In this document: one piece after another, positions 1-14,200 of the stretch
Numbering within the stretch: the first letter of the stretch is position 1
Layout of the letters: every line of letters begins with the position of its first letter
DNA from: Strix aluco
Taxonomy: Eukaryota > Chordata > Aves > Strigiformes > Strigidae
NCBI RefSeq assembly: GCF_031877795.1
Contig: NC_133939.1
Coordinates: forward strand, 5,189,698-5,253,697
Reading direction: 5' to 3'
Length of the DNA: 64,000 nt
Position numbers and translations under genes: made by a program
The notes under the pieces: generated by a model
What the model was told of the DNA's origin: nothing
Database searches by the model: none
The model's input: only the letters and a program-made list of their open reading frames with translations

Positions 1-2054
1 GCTGACTTTGTGCTGCTCTAGCAGAATGGGATCTGGCCTATGCTGTTACAGTCCTGTGAAGTTTTAACTAGTGATTTATTTCAACACCTCTGGCCTCACA
101 GAAATATAATCCAGTGTTTGCCCAAGCATTGCCTTCATGCTGAATGTGATGTTTTCCAGTGTACAAGAATAATAAATCTTGATAAATGCAGGAACACCTG
201 GGAGACAGAAAAGGAGACCGTACAGGCAGAGCTCTCAGGAACATCATACACATTTGTTATGAAAATGTGTCTTGCTGTGCCTTTAAAGACATGCAGGTGT
301 AGTTAAAAATGAAAAGTATTTTTGATGACAGGCCTGAGGGCACTGAAGGCTTCAAATGTGTTTCAGTATTGAAAGCACTGTCCTAATTTCTGGCCTGAGA
401 TTTTATTCTTTAGGAAAAATTTAAAAGAAATCTTCTTGCTGCTAGGACTCACTGAAGGCATTTTTCTGTGTTCTGCTCACTGTGGTTTATGCTAGCATTT
501 CTCCTGTTTAATCTCTTGGTTTTGCTATGTTTGCCTTTTAAACAAAGAAGTTCACAGATAATTAGAAACTGAACTGGGCAAACACAAATGGAAAGTAAAT
601 AAGCTTGTTCAAACTTGTATTAAAAATTCATGTATGTTAATTTTTACAGCCAATAATTGCAATCCAAAAAGAAATTAAAATATCCTGCCTGTTAGTCAGA
701 GGCAGAATGTCTACGGTGTGGCTGCATAACGAGTTATTTCAAATTGGAGACAAAGCTTTAATTTGTTATTAACTAACAATTTTCCTGTGCAAAATCTAGC
801 TTTATGCATGTAAAATAGTGCAAGTCAAGCCATTAGGGCGATCAGGTCTTCCTTTTGATTGCCCACGGCTGCTGTATCCCCAGTTGTGAGCAGTTCCCAG
901 CGTTGCTCTTTTAAATCAAGAACGACAGTCTTGTGGGGCTGGAAAACGTCTATTCTGCACTGTTCTGCCCCTGCTCCTTGATATTTTGTTGCATGTGTAG
1001 ATGAGGCCTTCTTGGGTTGGTTTCTCTGGGAAAAACTCTTATTTAGAAAGAGAGCACCCTGATGGGAAGAGTGATCAGAGCTTCTGTTACATGTTGCCAT
1101 TGCCTTGAGTTTGCATGATACTGAAGTGCGGTTCTGGAGGTAATGCAGAGCTCTTTTAGTCAGGAGGTCTGTGCTGAGCCATGACAAATCATTTCTCTGT
1201 CCCTGGTAGGGCTCTTGGCTGAAGCAACAGGGCAGAGCTGCAGGGGCGGCAGCTGTTCTGCCTGGTGAACCCAGCAGATTTACCATTCGCACCGACGCGT
1301 AGATATAATTGCTCTGAAGCTTTGCCCCTGAAGGTCTCTAAAACCTTATCCCTGTGTTTGCCCTCCGCAAGTATCCGTTTCCTGAGATTAGTGGTCAGGG
1401 ATGTGCTAGAAACAGGTTTAGTCATGGTTAAAATTCAGCTGGCAAGCTCGGTGTCATGCCTGATGCATTCACAGTCCTAGCTGTGTCCTGAGCCTCAGCT
1501 TCCTAAATCTTCATCCAAACATTTTTTTATGTGACAATACCTTGCTAGCTTGTTTCATTTGAACCTAGTTCTGATCCTCTGAATCCTGGAAGGGATGCTA
1601 ACGTCTAGATTTAGACATGTTTATCTTGCAATTTCACAGAAAAATTCTTCCTGGTTACCACAAAATATAACATAGTCCATATTTGTGCTCAGTAAAAGAG
1701 GGAGTGCAAAAATTAATCTGGGAGAATTCTTTGTTTTTAAAGTCTTCCTTTGCTTTGAAGCCAAGCACACTGAATCAAACGAGAGAGCTCTTCCATTTGG
1801 CTTCAGTGAATCTTTGAGATTGCCATTTTTGCTGACAGTGGCTGGAACGTGTGCGCGTATCTGTTTCTGTTTGTACTGCAGGAGTTGTTCTGCACAGAGC
1901 CTGTGGTCAGATGGGCAGTGAGAGCTGGGCTGGCTTTCTCTAGACAGCAGTAGTGGGTTTTTCTCTCTCTGTGACTTTATTTTTCCTTCTGTGAGAAGCA
2001 GTGTTTCTGTGGTAGGAAATCCCAAACCATGACAGCCTCTGTGTTTTGTTTCAG
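1..2054 (+). other. INPP5D: INPP5D intron (partial, left window edge)
   Basis: This stretch precedes the first recognisable INPP5D exon and ends in an acceptor TTTCAG at 2049-2054. I looked for the two upstream SH2-encoding exons known from the human gene and saw no translation resembling them. The upstream donor must lie outside the window. Only short ORFs without family resemblance are present. Confidence 0.8.
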
Positions 2055-2205
2055 GCATCAGAGGGTGTTCCCGTGAAGTATTTCGAGACCTTGGAGGACC
2101 TGATAGAATTTTACAAGAAGGAGAACATGGGTCTGGTATGGCACCTCAAATATCCAGTGCCACGGGAAGAGGAGGAGGCTGCAGATGAACAGGAGGAGGA
2201 TGCTG
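2055..2205 (+). CDS. INPP5D: INPP5D exon: SH2 C-terminus
   Basis: 151 nt, enters in phase 0 and leaves 1 nt. It encodes ASEGVPVKYFETLEDLIEFY and then KKENMGLVWHLKYPVP, the last strand and helix of the SH2 domain, followed by an acidic linker (EEEEAADEQEED). This corresponds to human exon 3. Donor is GTAAGA. Confidence 0.96.
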
Positions 2206-5200
2206 GTAAGAAACCCATGATGTGACTTGGTGATGCAAACCCTTGACACTTACTCTGGACTGGAGATATGCATTGCAGGCAGGGGGATTAAAGCATGTCA
2301 TGCAATAAAATGGAGCAAGGCATAGAGAGACCTGAGCTGGCAAGACCCTGAGGCAGTGAGTCCTCATGGTGCTGGGGTGCTACTGCATCTGGAGCATCAG
2401 TTTAGCTCACCTGAGGCTCACATTGAGACTCTCTGCAGAGGTATATTATTTCAAGTGCAGGGCTGACTAATCTGTTGTCCTTCATCTGGACTCCAGACCG
2501 TTTATGTCCAGTCATCTCACATGTCTCCACACCCCTCTCCCTGCACTGCATCTGTAGGGCCACTGTCTCAGTAGCAGAGATGCTCCCCTAGAGACTTGGA
2601 GCACATCTCTCTGCAGTGCCACGTGCTGCGGCTGCTGTGGGGTTTGGGTCATCTGAAACTCGAGACCCATTATCTGCTCTGATCTAGACGTTTCTCACAG
2701 TCATAACCAGAGGGCACAGATCCTGTGGTGGAAGACAGTCTAACTGTATGCATAGAGGCAGATGTATGATGAAGAGGTGTGATTGGCATCATCCCAACTA
2801 TTTTATATGAAATGTCACTGTGGGTTGCTGACACTCACTGGTCTTGGATCGTTCCTTGGATTTTTCCTGGATCATCCCTTGGATCTGTCATTGTTCTCCT
2901 GAATCCCAGGGGAAGGTCATGCCCACAGAGCCATCCTTCCTGTCCTTTCTGACGTCTGTCCGGAAATGATGAGCATTACAGTAAAACTTGTCTGAAGGAC
3001 ATAGTCCCTGTGACAGACAGACAGGCATGTGCACTAAAGCAGATTGATGTGCTTGTGTACATTTATGCAATCCAATGGATATCTAATAGGAGCTGGAAGA
3101 TTTTGGTATGCAATTCTCATGAAGAAACAGAACAAAATTTTGCAAAGCTGCTCAGGAAAGATGTTCCTGTTTTTTGGCCAGCTGCACTGAGTCTCCAGCT
3201 CTCAGGGCGGGGGAGGGAACTACAGCAAAAAATAATACACAGAGAGGCGAGCAGCAGGGAATGAAGTTCTAGCCAAGACTAAGAGCCTTTAGATGAGGAG
3301 ATATTAGCACTGGGGCTGGGCTGTTCACATCCAGAATTTAATTTTGTTAAGGCACTTTGGTGCCATCGTGCTGGAGCCATGTGGGGCCTACAGGTGCCTG
3401 GTCATCTTACATGTAGAATTGCAGAGGTGGAAGATGAGCACCCAGGTACCCTCCAGATGCACCACCCAGCTGTGCCATTGCTCAGTGCTGTGGTGGCTCT
3501 CTGAATCACAGCTTCTGCCCAGGAACAATGGATCAGTTTTGGGTGTCTTTTTGTAATGAAAATTCCACCGTTAGGAAATAACCAAACAAAACCTCACAAC
3601 TCAAACAGCTACTTGTGACAGCTGTAACAAAGTGTTGAAGCAATTGGTATGAAAAGAAAGGCAACCGTGGTTGGGATAAATGGAGGTGAACCCACTCTTC
3701 TCTCAGGAGAGGGAGGTGTGCTGAGGAGCAGGATGACAGAGCAGGAAAACCCTTTGTGCTTCCAACCTGATGCCCACAAGACAAGGCAGGATACTCAGCC
3801 CCTCTGTACTGGATTATGGGGTCTATTTTGTCCATGTTTGCTTACTTTAGCTGTTCACTTCTTTCCATTAGCAGCTTCTGGTGCTCTTTCCATCATGCCC
3901 CTCCGTCCATTCTGCCCCAGTAGCAGATCTCCATGATAACGGTAACGATATGGATGAGATACAGCTATGTTCTCTAAGTGTTATATTCAAGATAACTAAT
4001 TAACCTTCATAGCTGCTGTGCAGATGGGACAGTCAAACTGCCTTGATGAGGTTACACTGTCAGGCAGAGGCATACGCTGCCTGCACATGAGGTCCAAGCC
4101 TGGCAGCTCAGCCCACTGGTCTCACACCACTGACATCCCTGAGAACAAAGCTGGGCCAGTATCGAGCTCTGAGCTTTCCAGCTCTGAAATCAGAGGCCCT
4201 TCAGGAGGGATTGTTTCTGCCACTGCGGTGCAGACTCTGCCCTGCCTGTGGTTGAGGGGGAGGAGGTCAAATTGCCATGCTGGGATGACTGTGCCTTTCC
4301 CTTCCTCCTTGCCAGACCTGGTACCCACGCCTCCTATCCTGCCCCCACGCAACATCCTCATGGCGTTGCCGAGCAGCGAGACAAAGGAGGTATCTTCTCT
4401 CCCTGAAAACTCCAGGGTGGCAGATGTTAATAAACTGTCCCTTTCTGAGACACTACTCCAGCGACTGCAGTACCAGGACACAAGCAGGTGAGGATGGCAA
4501 GTCTCAGAGCTGCAGAATCAGCTTCTCTGTTTGGGAAAGCTGAGGACCTATCTGATTCAGCAAAACTATTAATCATTAATACTACCAAATGAAGAATAGA
4601 ACCAGATCTACAGTGCATTGGCTACTCTTTATAGTCCAACTGTCATCTAGAAAAAGATACTTTTCTGAAATATTAAAATCACCAATAGACTTTCTCCACT
4701 GAAGTATAGTTTTCTGACATAAAGGATGGTGATATCTGAGAGAACTTGGTGTATTAGCCATGTGCCTAAACTTCAGATTGTATCAGAAAACAGCAACCAG
4801 GTACTCATACTTACTGATTTAGTCCAGCTACAGGTCTGACTCACATTGTCCCATGTGCTAGCTGTGTCAAATCTGGACACACACTGAAGCCTTAGAGGAA
4901 GCCGCATGACATTTAATGACCAGATCTCCAAAGTTTAGATATAAAATAAAATCAGAAGGCATGCCTGTTTCAGGGCAGTGGGAGGCTGTAAGCAAACAGT
5001 GGTTGTGCGTGGCAGCACAGGTCCTGTTGTGGTGGCCCAGTAGCAGCTGGCTGACTGGGAGAAACCCAGGTTTTTTAGCTGCCTGCACCATTTCATCTGC
5101 TAAGTAGCCAGTTGGGCCTTTCTGCATTTCTCAGGGCACAAGACAGCACATACAGTCTTCCTGGTTCATCCTTCCTTGTGGTCCAGGTACCACAAGAGAC

Positions 5201-8200
5201 AGGGAGGAAGGGAGCATCCCATAGAGCCCTGTGGTATCAGGCCCTCTAAGACTGTTTTGGATTATTTGGAATAAAACCTTCGAAGTGGGACTTGGTGAGG
5301 TGAAAGGGAGTCTTCATCTCCCCAGAGCCCCTGAGCTGCAGACTATTAGTGACCTCACAGCAGCCTGGCTTTACCTGCCAAGGCTAATGATCCCACCATG
5401 GCTTTGGCAAAGCCAGGCATCACAAGACTTCCCCTGGAATGGTAGCTCAGCAGTCATGGAGGAGAAGATTTGGGGTGGGGAAGGAGGAAGAGGAGGTGTC
5501 AGCAGTGTGATGGGGGATCCATGGTCCAGTTCTGAGAACTGCATATTTACACTGTCCAAGGTAAACTGCTCCCCATCTGTCTGTGCTTGCAGTGGGAGTT
5601 TCAGAAAAACAATAAAGCTGCCTGATATTTGGGAGCAGAAAGAAGAGCTGGCTTTTGACCTGTCTCTTTCTTTCGCAGTGTCTCTGACGAGCATCTTAAA
5701 CTCATCCAGGATTACCTGCGAGTTCACATCATCAGTGACTTTGAGATGGTGCAGACTGGCTCAAGCAATCTTCCTCAACTGAAGAAACTACTTACACTGC
5801 TTTGCAAAGGACTCTTCAGGTAACTAGAGGATGGTTTTCAGAGATCAGAGTATAATGCTATAACACTGTAGTCTAATGTAGGTTCCATGTGTGTGCATTC
5901 CAAACCTGCATTTCTGGCACAGGAAATTGGCTTACCCTCAAAAACATTATATTTAGATCTCATGACCTGTGATTCTGGTCCAAAGATGCAAAATCTATAT
6001 TAAAGACATAGCTCTGACAGTGAAGTTTCCCTGTAGGCGGTTTCAGTCAGTGGAGTATTATTTTTTATGCTTTGTTTAGAAAGAAACAAAACAAAAAATG
6101 CACTAACCGATTAACTGCATAATTTGGTAATGCATAAATGACACCCACAGAATTGTCAAGCACAAGTCATTTATGGAAACAAGCACATATTGGTGTATAG
6201 CTGTATTTTAAACACTGATTTTCCTTCCCACTAATGCACTGTGAACCTGGAGTGATTCCACTGATGTCAGTGAAGTCCAGCTCAAATGAAAAGAGAAACA
6301 AGCCTAGACTCGACAAATTTTACCTTTTCTATTTATAGACCTTCCAGGTCCCAAACAAGAAAACTCTGATAGCGAAATAAAACCTTGCAGAGCTCCCTCT
6401 TTCTCTGGTAGAAGGATGTGATTTCCCCTCTTGCTGCTTGTAAGCAAACGAGATTAGTCCACACTTCTGCAGAGATCTTAGAACACTCTATGGCAGAGGG
6501 CACATACTTCCACACTTGTATCTGTGGCTTGCAATATCCTTCTCTCCAGTGTATTTAGAAGTGAGGCTGGTAGTGCTACTGGCCCGATCTTATTCTAGAG
6601 CTCACCCAGGCTGAAGAATGGGCTGAAATGAGGGGTTGATATTGCTGATTTGCTTGGCTTTAATCCATAGAAGGAAGGCAGGGCAGTGAGTGAGGTGCTC
6701 AGCTGCTAGGAACCACGATTACTCCTCTGAAGCAGTGGCCCCTGTGCACGTTTTACCAGGCAAGGGGGGAGGAATGTGCAGCCCTGCTCCTTCTGCCAGA
6801 AGTCAGCCACCCACAGACAAGCCCCTGGCAGGACTGAGGATGGGTTGTGCAAAGAGCTGCCCTTCTTCTTCTGCGCCCTGCTTGAGGGTTTTGCTTCTCT
6901 ACGCCTACAGAGTGGGGGACCCAGGTGGCTAGCTAAGAATAAACCTGAACAATGGAAACTAAAATCTAATGAAATCACAAGTGAGAGTTCTGTGTTACTA
7001 AAATACCTCCAGTACTGTTGTTCTGATGATGGCTGGCTTTTTCCATCTCCAACTTCCTATTCTACTTCACCTTATCTGGGTTTCACAACCCTATTCCCCA
7101 TAAATGTACATGGGATGGCAAGAAAGGAGATGCAACACGTCCACAATCCTCTCAAGTGCCAGGACACCTTTTACATTTCCAGATTTTCTGCAGATTTTTT
7201 TGGTGACTAGACTTTGCAAAGCATCATCCTAGAATGGAGCTGGGTGAGTTGTTCTGTTGGTGGAAGGGGCAAGCTGCCTGCCCTCTGTGCTGGTGGCTGC
7301 ACATAGCTATGGAATTGTACGTCATCATGCAGTTCTTCCCCCTTCCCCAGCATTTTCTCCCCATACCTGAATTATTTCAGTTAGATGGAGCTGCCTTCTC
7401 AATTTTTTTGTGAAGGTCCAGAACTGCAGGTTGTTTTCAGTCCCAGTCAGATGTCTCGGAGGAACCTCTCCCCCTCTATCTGGATTGTCACATGAATCTC
7501 TACCGTCCAACCAAACTATTTGCTTAGCTTCAGCTGGCTAGTAGTCAGGTGCTTGGGTATTTTGCTGTTTTCTGCAGTCTTAATCTCTGAGGTTGTCTGG
7601 AGCTTTAGCTTACTTCCCTTATCAGACTTATGAAATCAGTGGCATTATTTAAATTCAGTTTTTATTTACCTCAGCTTTCTTCAGCTGCCCAGGGATTCCA
7701 GCTGGATGTACAGGTAATCCCTAGGCTGCTTCTCAGTGGCTATGTCCTCTTTTTCTTAATAATACTCAATTTCATTATTTCACAGCATTTGAGAGTAGGT
7801 TAAAAAAACTGACAACAAGAAGAAATGTTAATTGGCACAGCTTGAGCTCTTTCACTGAAGTTGAAGCTGCTTTGAATTTCCTTGGCACTGGCGAGTGTTA
7901 AGAGTGTGCAGGCAAAGACTCGCTGTGGCTGCGCTGACCCCGGCTGCTTGTGAGCCACACTGATTTGCTGTGAATCTGAGGTTTTTGCGATGCTCTATTC
8001 TGCCCTCTTCCAACCTCACAGAGCCCAGCTGTGCCCTCTTTCAGGGTCACTATCAGACACGCTGCCATCACTGAAAAATGAGCATCGTGATGCCCTTTGG
8101 CTGACTCACTTCTGTGTTTGATACTGGGCTGTGGGTAAGCACTGTCAATGTTAGCAAGGCAGAGGGGATGCATACTGGAGCTGCTCAGTGATTAGGAAGA

Positions 8201-11200
8201 AAAAGAGTTTATAGTGAACCATGGGATTGGGAGAGGAGTTGGACCAACTGTTTGTGAACAGTCTGTGCCTTTTGCAGTTTGTGTATTATTCATGGATGGG
8301 TGCAGGACTCATTTCTGACCAAGGAGCTCAAGCACAGCTGGGTCACAGCAGACCAAGAGTGCAAAGTTTGTGATCTCTTCCCCTCACCACTGATTCCTGA
8401 TTAATTCAGCAAGGATCAGACCCCAGTGTGCATTAATGTCATTGAAAGCTGGTTTCAACTCTGTTGGAAGCTGCTGCTACCTTCTAGGGCTAGCTGTGGC
8501 CAAGGGGGTCAGGACAGTCATGGCACATCTTCTTATCAGAGCCTGCGGGACAATGGGGCAACCACTCTTGGGAGAGGCTGTTCACTTTGACAGCTCGTGT
8601 ACTAAAAATGAAACAAAATAGAGTCTTGTAAGGCTGATGGGTGCTTTTGTGAAACATTCAGTGCTAAAAGAAATTGGTATACAAGGGTTTCCTTAGTCAG
8701 GGGAATCCTCCAGGGGCTGGGAAGCTGACTCACAGAGAGCTTGGTGCCAGTGCAGCAAAGAGCAGGGACTATCCATGCGAGTTGACTTGTTTTCCTACCA
8801 GTTTTAAGTGACAAACACTAACAGTGGCCTATTCAGCCTGCTAGTGTCTGAAACCATCACTTGGTCACTGATCACTGTTCTGCATGCTCCCGTTTATTCT
8901 CCCTCACTGGATAATTTGCACATAGAGCTTTTAAGGTGGCTTTTGCCATCGTATGTGGACACACAAGCTTCTGACACATCAATGAAGACCACTACATGTA
9001 TTTCCTTTATACTGTCAAGAGAAGAAAACAAAAGGAGCTATAAGTGCAATTAAAACCACTTCATGGTTTTGACAAGTTTGAATGCCTGCAGATACTCTTC
9101 CCCCATCCTCACACAATCAGAAATGATTTCTCAACTGCTTGAAGCAGTTGCTGCTCAGTGTTTTCTAGAGATGGCCTACACGTCCTGCTCTCTTGGTCAC
9201 AGTAAATATCCTTTCATTCTTTTCAACCTGAACTTCACCCAATGCTCCTGCAACCGCCTGCAGCCTCCTGGGGTATGGCTCCATGGCTGCAGAAATCAAT
9301 GGGGGTCTTGGGTTTGGGGTCAGACCCCTTTGCAGAGACGCTGTCCTAGGTGATCCAAAGCTGAGTAGTGGTGTTGGAGGACTAAATTTAGCAGATCCAG
9401 ATTCCTACAAGTGTGCCCCATGGAAAAATCTTTCAGACTGAAATTTTAAACATGAGTGCTTAATTTAGTCAATTAATCATCCGTGGTTCAGCACCTAGAC
9501 ATATATCTCATCTTCAGACAGTTAGGCATACTTTCACTTTGGAGCACTTTTCCCAAGGGAGAAAAATCCAGTCCATTCGGACATGGGAAAGTGAGGGAAA
9601 TCATTAATATCCACTGTTGACTAGGCACAATGCAAGCATCCTAGCACTGCTCCCCACCATCACCTTCCTTTTGACCTGCGCTCCCTGGCTGCTCTTTCCG
9701 TGCTAAGTCTTGTCATTATTGAAGTGCAGCTTCTGTGCCAAATTCATACAACAGCGTTTTGACAAATGAGCATCCTGTGGAATCTAATTGGGAAATGCTG
9801 GAGGAATCTCATTGTAACCTGCAAACAGTTCCCATTCAAGAGATTAAAGGCTGGCTCTTCCACCCCCTCGCTGCGCTCAGCCCCTCTTTATCATGTGAGC
9901 TGAAAAATCTAAAAATTAGTTTCCTCTTCGTGCAGTGTCCCCGGCATCCTGCATCAGCCTCAGCAGCTGTGCAAGACCTGTGCAAAACCGAGCTGCCTCT
10001 GCCACTGCAGCATTCATAGGCACCAAACTTTGCTGGGCTTTGAGATTTTTGAGTGCGCTTTGATCTATGAGTTGGCATAGTTGGGTTGATGCTGGTTTTG
10101 CAGTGTCCTCAGGTTTAGCCCAGACGGGGACATCTTTCTGGGGAGATTTAGGAAGTTACCACCTCCGAAGCAAAACCCGAGGAGCAGCCAGTGTGCCTGT
10201 GCTTCAGCCATTGCAAGGCAAAGTCAGCTGCCTAACTCTAAGCTGCCTTTGTTGGTCGTGTCACTAAGGCAGCTGAGCAATGCTCTCATCACCCATCCCA
10301 CCAGCTCAGAGAGCAGTAAGCACCAGAGGACAGGAACATGACACACGGCGAGAGCAGGCCTAGTGTGAATGTGTGCCTGTAGTCTCTGCTGCGTGGCTTT
10401 GTCCAGAGAGACCAAGTGCTGACCTACCCAGGGACCCGACTGCAGCCTTAGACCTCTGCTGTGTCTTTGTTCCCAGTGAAGCCTCTAGGACTCTTCCATC
10501 TCTGGAGTCCATCCAGAAGGTGTTTGAGCAGCAGCTGCACCCGGGTATCCATCAGCGCCCACAAGTAAGTTGTCTGGAAGGTGGGAAAGGAGAAGAGAGA
10601 GGAATGTGGGTGGCTGTCAGCACGGGGGGAGGGAAGGGTTCTGGTTGCACAGCACTGACTGGTGGGATTCAGGTGGTCGGTTACCACTTCTGTTCTCTCT
10701 AGCCTCTTTCTGGCAGCAGTGCAGAGGGCACACAGTGAGTTATATCCCCACGGTTTCACTTATCCCATAGTCCCCTCTGCCTGCTCCCCCTTCCTGCCCC
10801 AGAGGAAAGTGCAGTGAACTGCCTGAGGACTTCCATCTCCCCATCCTCCCTCAGCCTGTGGGCTAGGACTGCACATTTCTCTTTCCATAAACTTCACTCC
10901 AGGATGTTTCACTGCCAAATCCTTCCTTCCCCCAGCCCACTTAAGTCCCATGACTTTCCTCTCCCTGCCAGTAGCCCAGAAAACCGAAAGTCCAGCACTT
11001 CTGTATGTTGATCCCTGGAGCTGGTCACGCAAACCTGTCCCCCAGCAGCAAGCTGACTCCCCTGCATGCCCAGCTGCCTCTAACCTATGGACAAGGTTTG
11101 AAAATTTGTCCTTCCACCCTCCCATACTTCTGCATATTCAGCCAAACTCTGTGTTCTTGTGCTGCCCGTTAGAGATTAGAGTGTCAGAGGCACAAGTGCT

Positions 11201-14200
11201 GCTCCTTGCTCTGTGTGTGAGGTGTTCCCGGGGTGAGACTGCTGCGCTTCCACGCCATGCTCTGTGGGTTTGGTAATTATGCGTATCTCTCTCTCTTTTT
11301 GTTTCTATGTTGCGGTTGTCAGATGCTCGGTGAAGCTAGTCCAGTCAATATTGTATTGAAACTCAATCAGCTGATTTCTTTGCTGTCTTCCATTGAAGAA
11401 AAGGTAGAGTTTTAAAGCTATTTTATATTATCTTCTTGTCATCTTTTGCCTCTAGTTATGCTTCTTGTTCATCATCCGTGCAATCCTCTGCTACAGTAAG
11501 ATTTCTTTGCTCTGACTTCATTACTCTCAATGTAGTACTGAACCACTAAATGCAACATGGGACACGTAAATTCTTTTACAGGTGAAAACACTGTTGATTG
11601 AAGGTCCTGATTCAACACACCGGCGGTCCCTTATCCCCCCTGTTACTTTTGAGGTAAATGTACTTCTTTAACAATGCTGCTCACAGTGTGGAAGGACAGT
11701 AATGCAGATTTATGTCAGTATCTCAGTTCCTGGGAACTTTGCTGTGCTGCCACAGAGATAACAGCTATTCCTGGATGCTGTTTAGCAGCATGCAAATGCT
11801 TAAGAGATGTCTAGTGAGATTGGCATAATGACGATATGTGTCCATAAATTCAGGCAAGTGTTGCAATTGTCATACACGTGACTGAAGTGTAGAAGATCGT
11901 TTATGAAAAATCTGCCTGTTTTCCAACAGGTGAAAGCTGACTCCCTAGGAATTTTCTCAAAAATACATCTCAAGGTTGATGTGGAAATGGGAAAACTGAT
12001 TATCAAGAGAGCTAAGGATGGTCCAGAAGACAAGTTTTATACCCACAAGAAAAGTAAGATGCTTAAAGTCACAAATGCAGGATTAGACTCTCGGTCCCAT
12101 GGATGATGGGGAGGGGTTCCCTTTAGCCCCACTGAGGGCAAGCTTTGGCCAGAGTGCAGATATTTCTGCTAAGTCCCAGGTGTTGTGCAAGGCTCCAGTC
12201 AGTCTAGACTGCCTATCCCCAAAGCAGTCTGCAGAGACCAGGGAGCCAATACTGGGGTAACCACCTTTCACAGGTTGTTTTAGACCTGGGCTCCTTGTCT
12301 AAATGAAGACAGTGGTGGCAGGACTGCAAGGGAGCAGGTTTTCATAGAAGATTCCCTGTAGAGCTGGTTGCAATAGACCCACTTTCTACTGAAAAACAAT
12401 GTCATTTGAAAAAAAAAAATCTGCAGGAACATATTGACTTCTGTGATGATTTTTGATGGTAAAAAGCCAGATACTCAGTTTCAGTAACATTTTTCAGTGA
12501 ATTTCCCCTTGATTTTTTTTTTTTTTTTTTTTTTAGTATGTGAATCAATATATCTACTGATGAGCAATGCCAGTCAGGTCTATGAATGCCCAATTCGAAC
12601 AACTTCCTTTTTTTTCTGTTGTGTTTCTGGACAGGCAGGTCACTGAGATTGAGCCAAACAGGGCAGGATTTATCAGAGGGTAAACGATGCCCTTGGGCTC
12701 TCTCCTGCTAGAAAATCAACCTGTTGCTGGGAGTGATTGAAAAGATTAGTTCTCATGTATGGTTTTCTCCAGCTGGTGTTCATAATTACTTAGTTGCTAT
12801 TTTAGATGGGGAGGAATCACCTTTACCATCAAATGAGGTTTTACCTCCTCTATCACAGATGGGGATGGAATATATGTAGGCTGGCTCAGGATAGAGAGAG
12901 ATTGCCTGCAGGAAGCCAAGGTTTCACTTCAGACTGCAGGGCTTGGTATGGACAAGAGATCCAGGCAGAATGAGTTTTGGGGGTCCTCACTTCAGAGTCC
13001 AAATCTATTCCTATAGGAACAGGATTAAGCAACATTAAAATTTAGTTATGCAGAGCAAACTGAGCCTTAGATATAACAGACCATGTAAGTCCTGAGCCTG
13101 CGAGCAGGGTCCTGTTAGTTTTGGTGGGATTCTAGTTTCAGTGACTGCAGCTCATGACACCCAGTCTCTGTTTAGTCTTGCAGCTTATCAAGTCCCAGAA
13201 GGTCCCTAACAAACTGGTGATTGTACTGGAAACGGAAAAAGAAAAAACGCAGCGGAAGGAATATGTTTTTTCTGATTCCAAGGTACATACCCAACGTTTC
13301 CTTCCTGCCAGCCTGGAGCAGGTACCTGTGTGGGAGTGGTACAAGGCATTCCTTGGCAGAAAAAGGAACTGTTGAAGGATGGTGGTTGGCTTTGCAAAAA
13401 TGAAATTTCTCCTTTGTTCTGGAAATGTCCAGAAAATGAACAAGTGTACTGTGTAAAGGGAGATACCGGAGATGACAGCCATACCTAGGCACTGTCACTG
13501 AGGCAGGAGAACAGAAGTGTCAGCAAGCAGTGAGAAGAGGCAAGGAGTTGTGTGAGGGTAGCTGCAAAAACACTCATATAGACAAACAAGAGGGAAGTCC
13601 AGGCTTTCTCCTGACCAGCTGAGCACTTGTTAAAGTAATGCACAAGCTAAGTGCTTGAGAAAGTACCACAGGAAAGACAGCCTCTTTGAAGGTATCAGGA
13701 TAGTGGAGAGCTGATCTGCCCTTCAAGTGTGCTGGGAACGTTCTGGTTCAGCTAGTTTTTCAAGAGGTCATGTTGGAGGAGTTAAGCATCTCGTTTAATT
13801 GTCTCTGCTCCTCCCTGTCTAGAAGAGAGAAGGGTTCTGCCAACTTCTGCAGCAGATGAAGAATAAACACTCGGAGCAACCAGAGCCTGATATGATCACC
13901 ATCTTCATCGGGACCTGGAATATGGGTATGGGCTCCTTGCTGACATGGATGTTCCTTCAGACACTTGCCAAAATGTGTGCTCACCTGTCAAGATGAGCTC
14001 CAGACACTGTGTTTGTTCTGTAGCAGATCTGTACACCGGGGTTTTCTTCCACTGGCACAGGGGAAGAGCTGATCTCTAGGCTTTTTCTTGCATGTGGTTT
14101 AACACTTTTCATAGTTCCAGTCAAAGAACCATAGGGTTGGCTCTGATGGGTGCTGAAGGATTTCTCCAATGACAGGGAATTGTGGCTGGCACAAAGCTGG

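Noticed and set aside
1-2054. Missing SH2 N-terminal exons of INPP5D
   Set aside because: No frame in this stretch resembles the human residues 1-66; they are taken to be off the left edge.
5231-5782. 183-codon + strand ORF overlapping an INPP5D exon
   Set aside because: The real exon (5679-5819) is in another frame, confirmed by similarity to human SHIP1; this frame is accidental.
14115-14150. AGAACCATAGGGTTGG-like phrase resembling a CR1 3' end
   Set aside because: Only about 20 nt match and no further CR1 blocks follow.
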